Shown here: piece after piece, positions 5,219 to 5,409 of the stretch | How the letters are laid out: the number at the start of each line of letters is the position of its first letter | Position numbering within the stretch: the first letter of the stretch is position 1 | DNA from: Bifidobacteriaceae bacterium | Lineage (GTDB): Bacteria > Actinomycetota > Actinomycetes > Actinomycetales > WQXJ01 | Direction: 5' to 3' | Assembly: GCA_031279575.1 (NCBI GenBank) | Contig: JAITIG010000039.1 | Span: forward strand, 1 to 5,409 | DNA length: 5,409 nucleotides | The notes under the pieces: model-generated | The model's input: the letters and a program-made list of their open reading frames with translations, nothing else | What the model was told of the DNA's origin: nothing | The model's database searches: none | Made by a program: the position numbers and the translations under genes

Positions 5219-5409
5219 GTGAAGAGCCCTCCCCGCAAGGCCGCCCTGGCGGCCGCCTTGGCTGTTTTGGGGCTGGCCGCCTGCGCCGCCCCCGCGCCCA
5301 CCCCCCCAGGCCCCGCCCCCGCCCAGGCCAGCGGGGCGGCCCAGGCCAAGGCCGCCCCCCCCCAGGTCCCCGGGTACCAGGCGGCTCTGGCCGCCCCCCA
5401 CCCCCGGGC
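5219..5409 (+). CDS. N-terminus of a putative lipoprotein, function unknown (3' end outside window)
   Basis: The frame from GTG 5219 stays open to the window edge (63 codons plus two bases). It begins with a textbook lipoprotein signal peptide: a basic n-region (Lys2, Arg6, Lys7), an Ala/Leu hydrophobic core (8-18) and the lipobox LAAC with Cys22 as the lipidation site. After the cysteine comes a low-complexity Ala/Pro/Gln linker (APAPTPPGPAPAQ and onward), typical of secreted actinobacterial lipoproteins, whose folded domain would lie beyond the window. No family can be assigned from this part. It is divergent from uppS and therefore not in its transcript. The antisense frame over the same bases is only Gly/Ala/Arg-rich shadow. 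The signal peptide makes the coding call fairly secure; the function is unknown. Confidence 0.7.
   Translation, partial: MKSPPRKAALAAALAVLGLAACAAPAPTPPGPAPAQASGAAQAKAAPPQVPGYQAALAAPHPR

Overview
The window is very GC-rich chromosomal DNA with GTG starts, almost no intergenic space and promoters placed right against start codons. That suggests a high-GC actinobacterium (inference; no genus can be named). The protein types agree: a single-chain GlyRS, a Zur with the actinobacterial metal-ligand pattern, and a UppS resembling mycobacterial Rv2361c at its C-terminus. The order glyS / zinc regulation / uppS also recalls the M. tuberculosis order glyS-smtB-zur-Rv2360c-uppS. I see no mobile element, CRISPR array, tRNA or rRNA.

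Layout. Positions 1-1335 (minus) hold nearly all of glyS, cut at its 3' end by the window edge. A 56-bp divergent intergenic region follows. It holds a good sigma-A-type promoter (TTGACC, 17 bp, GATAAT) firing rightward, with a Fur/Zur-family palindrome centred on its -10 box. From 1392 to 4328 (plus) runs a four-gene unit, znuA-znuC-znuB-zur, in which each junction is a 4-nt GTGA or ATGA overlap. It encodes a lipoprotein metal receptor, an ATPase, a membrane permease and the zinc-responsive repressor. uppS (minus, 4325-5140) converges on zur so tightly that the two stop codons overlap. A long inverted repeat centred at 4333 straddles both stops and may be a bidirectional terminator. A 78-bp divergent region then separates uppS from the first 63 codons of a lipoprotein gene (5219 to the window end) that faces right.

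How it works together (inference). When zinc is plentiful, Zur would bind the palindrome over the znuA -10 and silence both the importer and itself. When zinc is scarce, the ABC-3 importer and Zur would be made together. GlyRS and UppS are housekeeping neighbours (protein synthesis; the lipid carrier for cell-wall assembly).

The most notable feature is architectural. All four genes that begin a transcription unit appear to lack a clear Shine-Dalgarno and to have a -10-like hexamer 6-8 nt before a start codon, as expected for leaderless mRNAs. I found no evidence of a wholly new system; this is a compact zinc-homeostasis locus with some unusual details.
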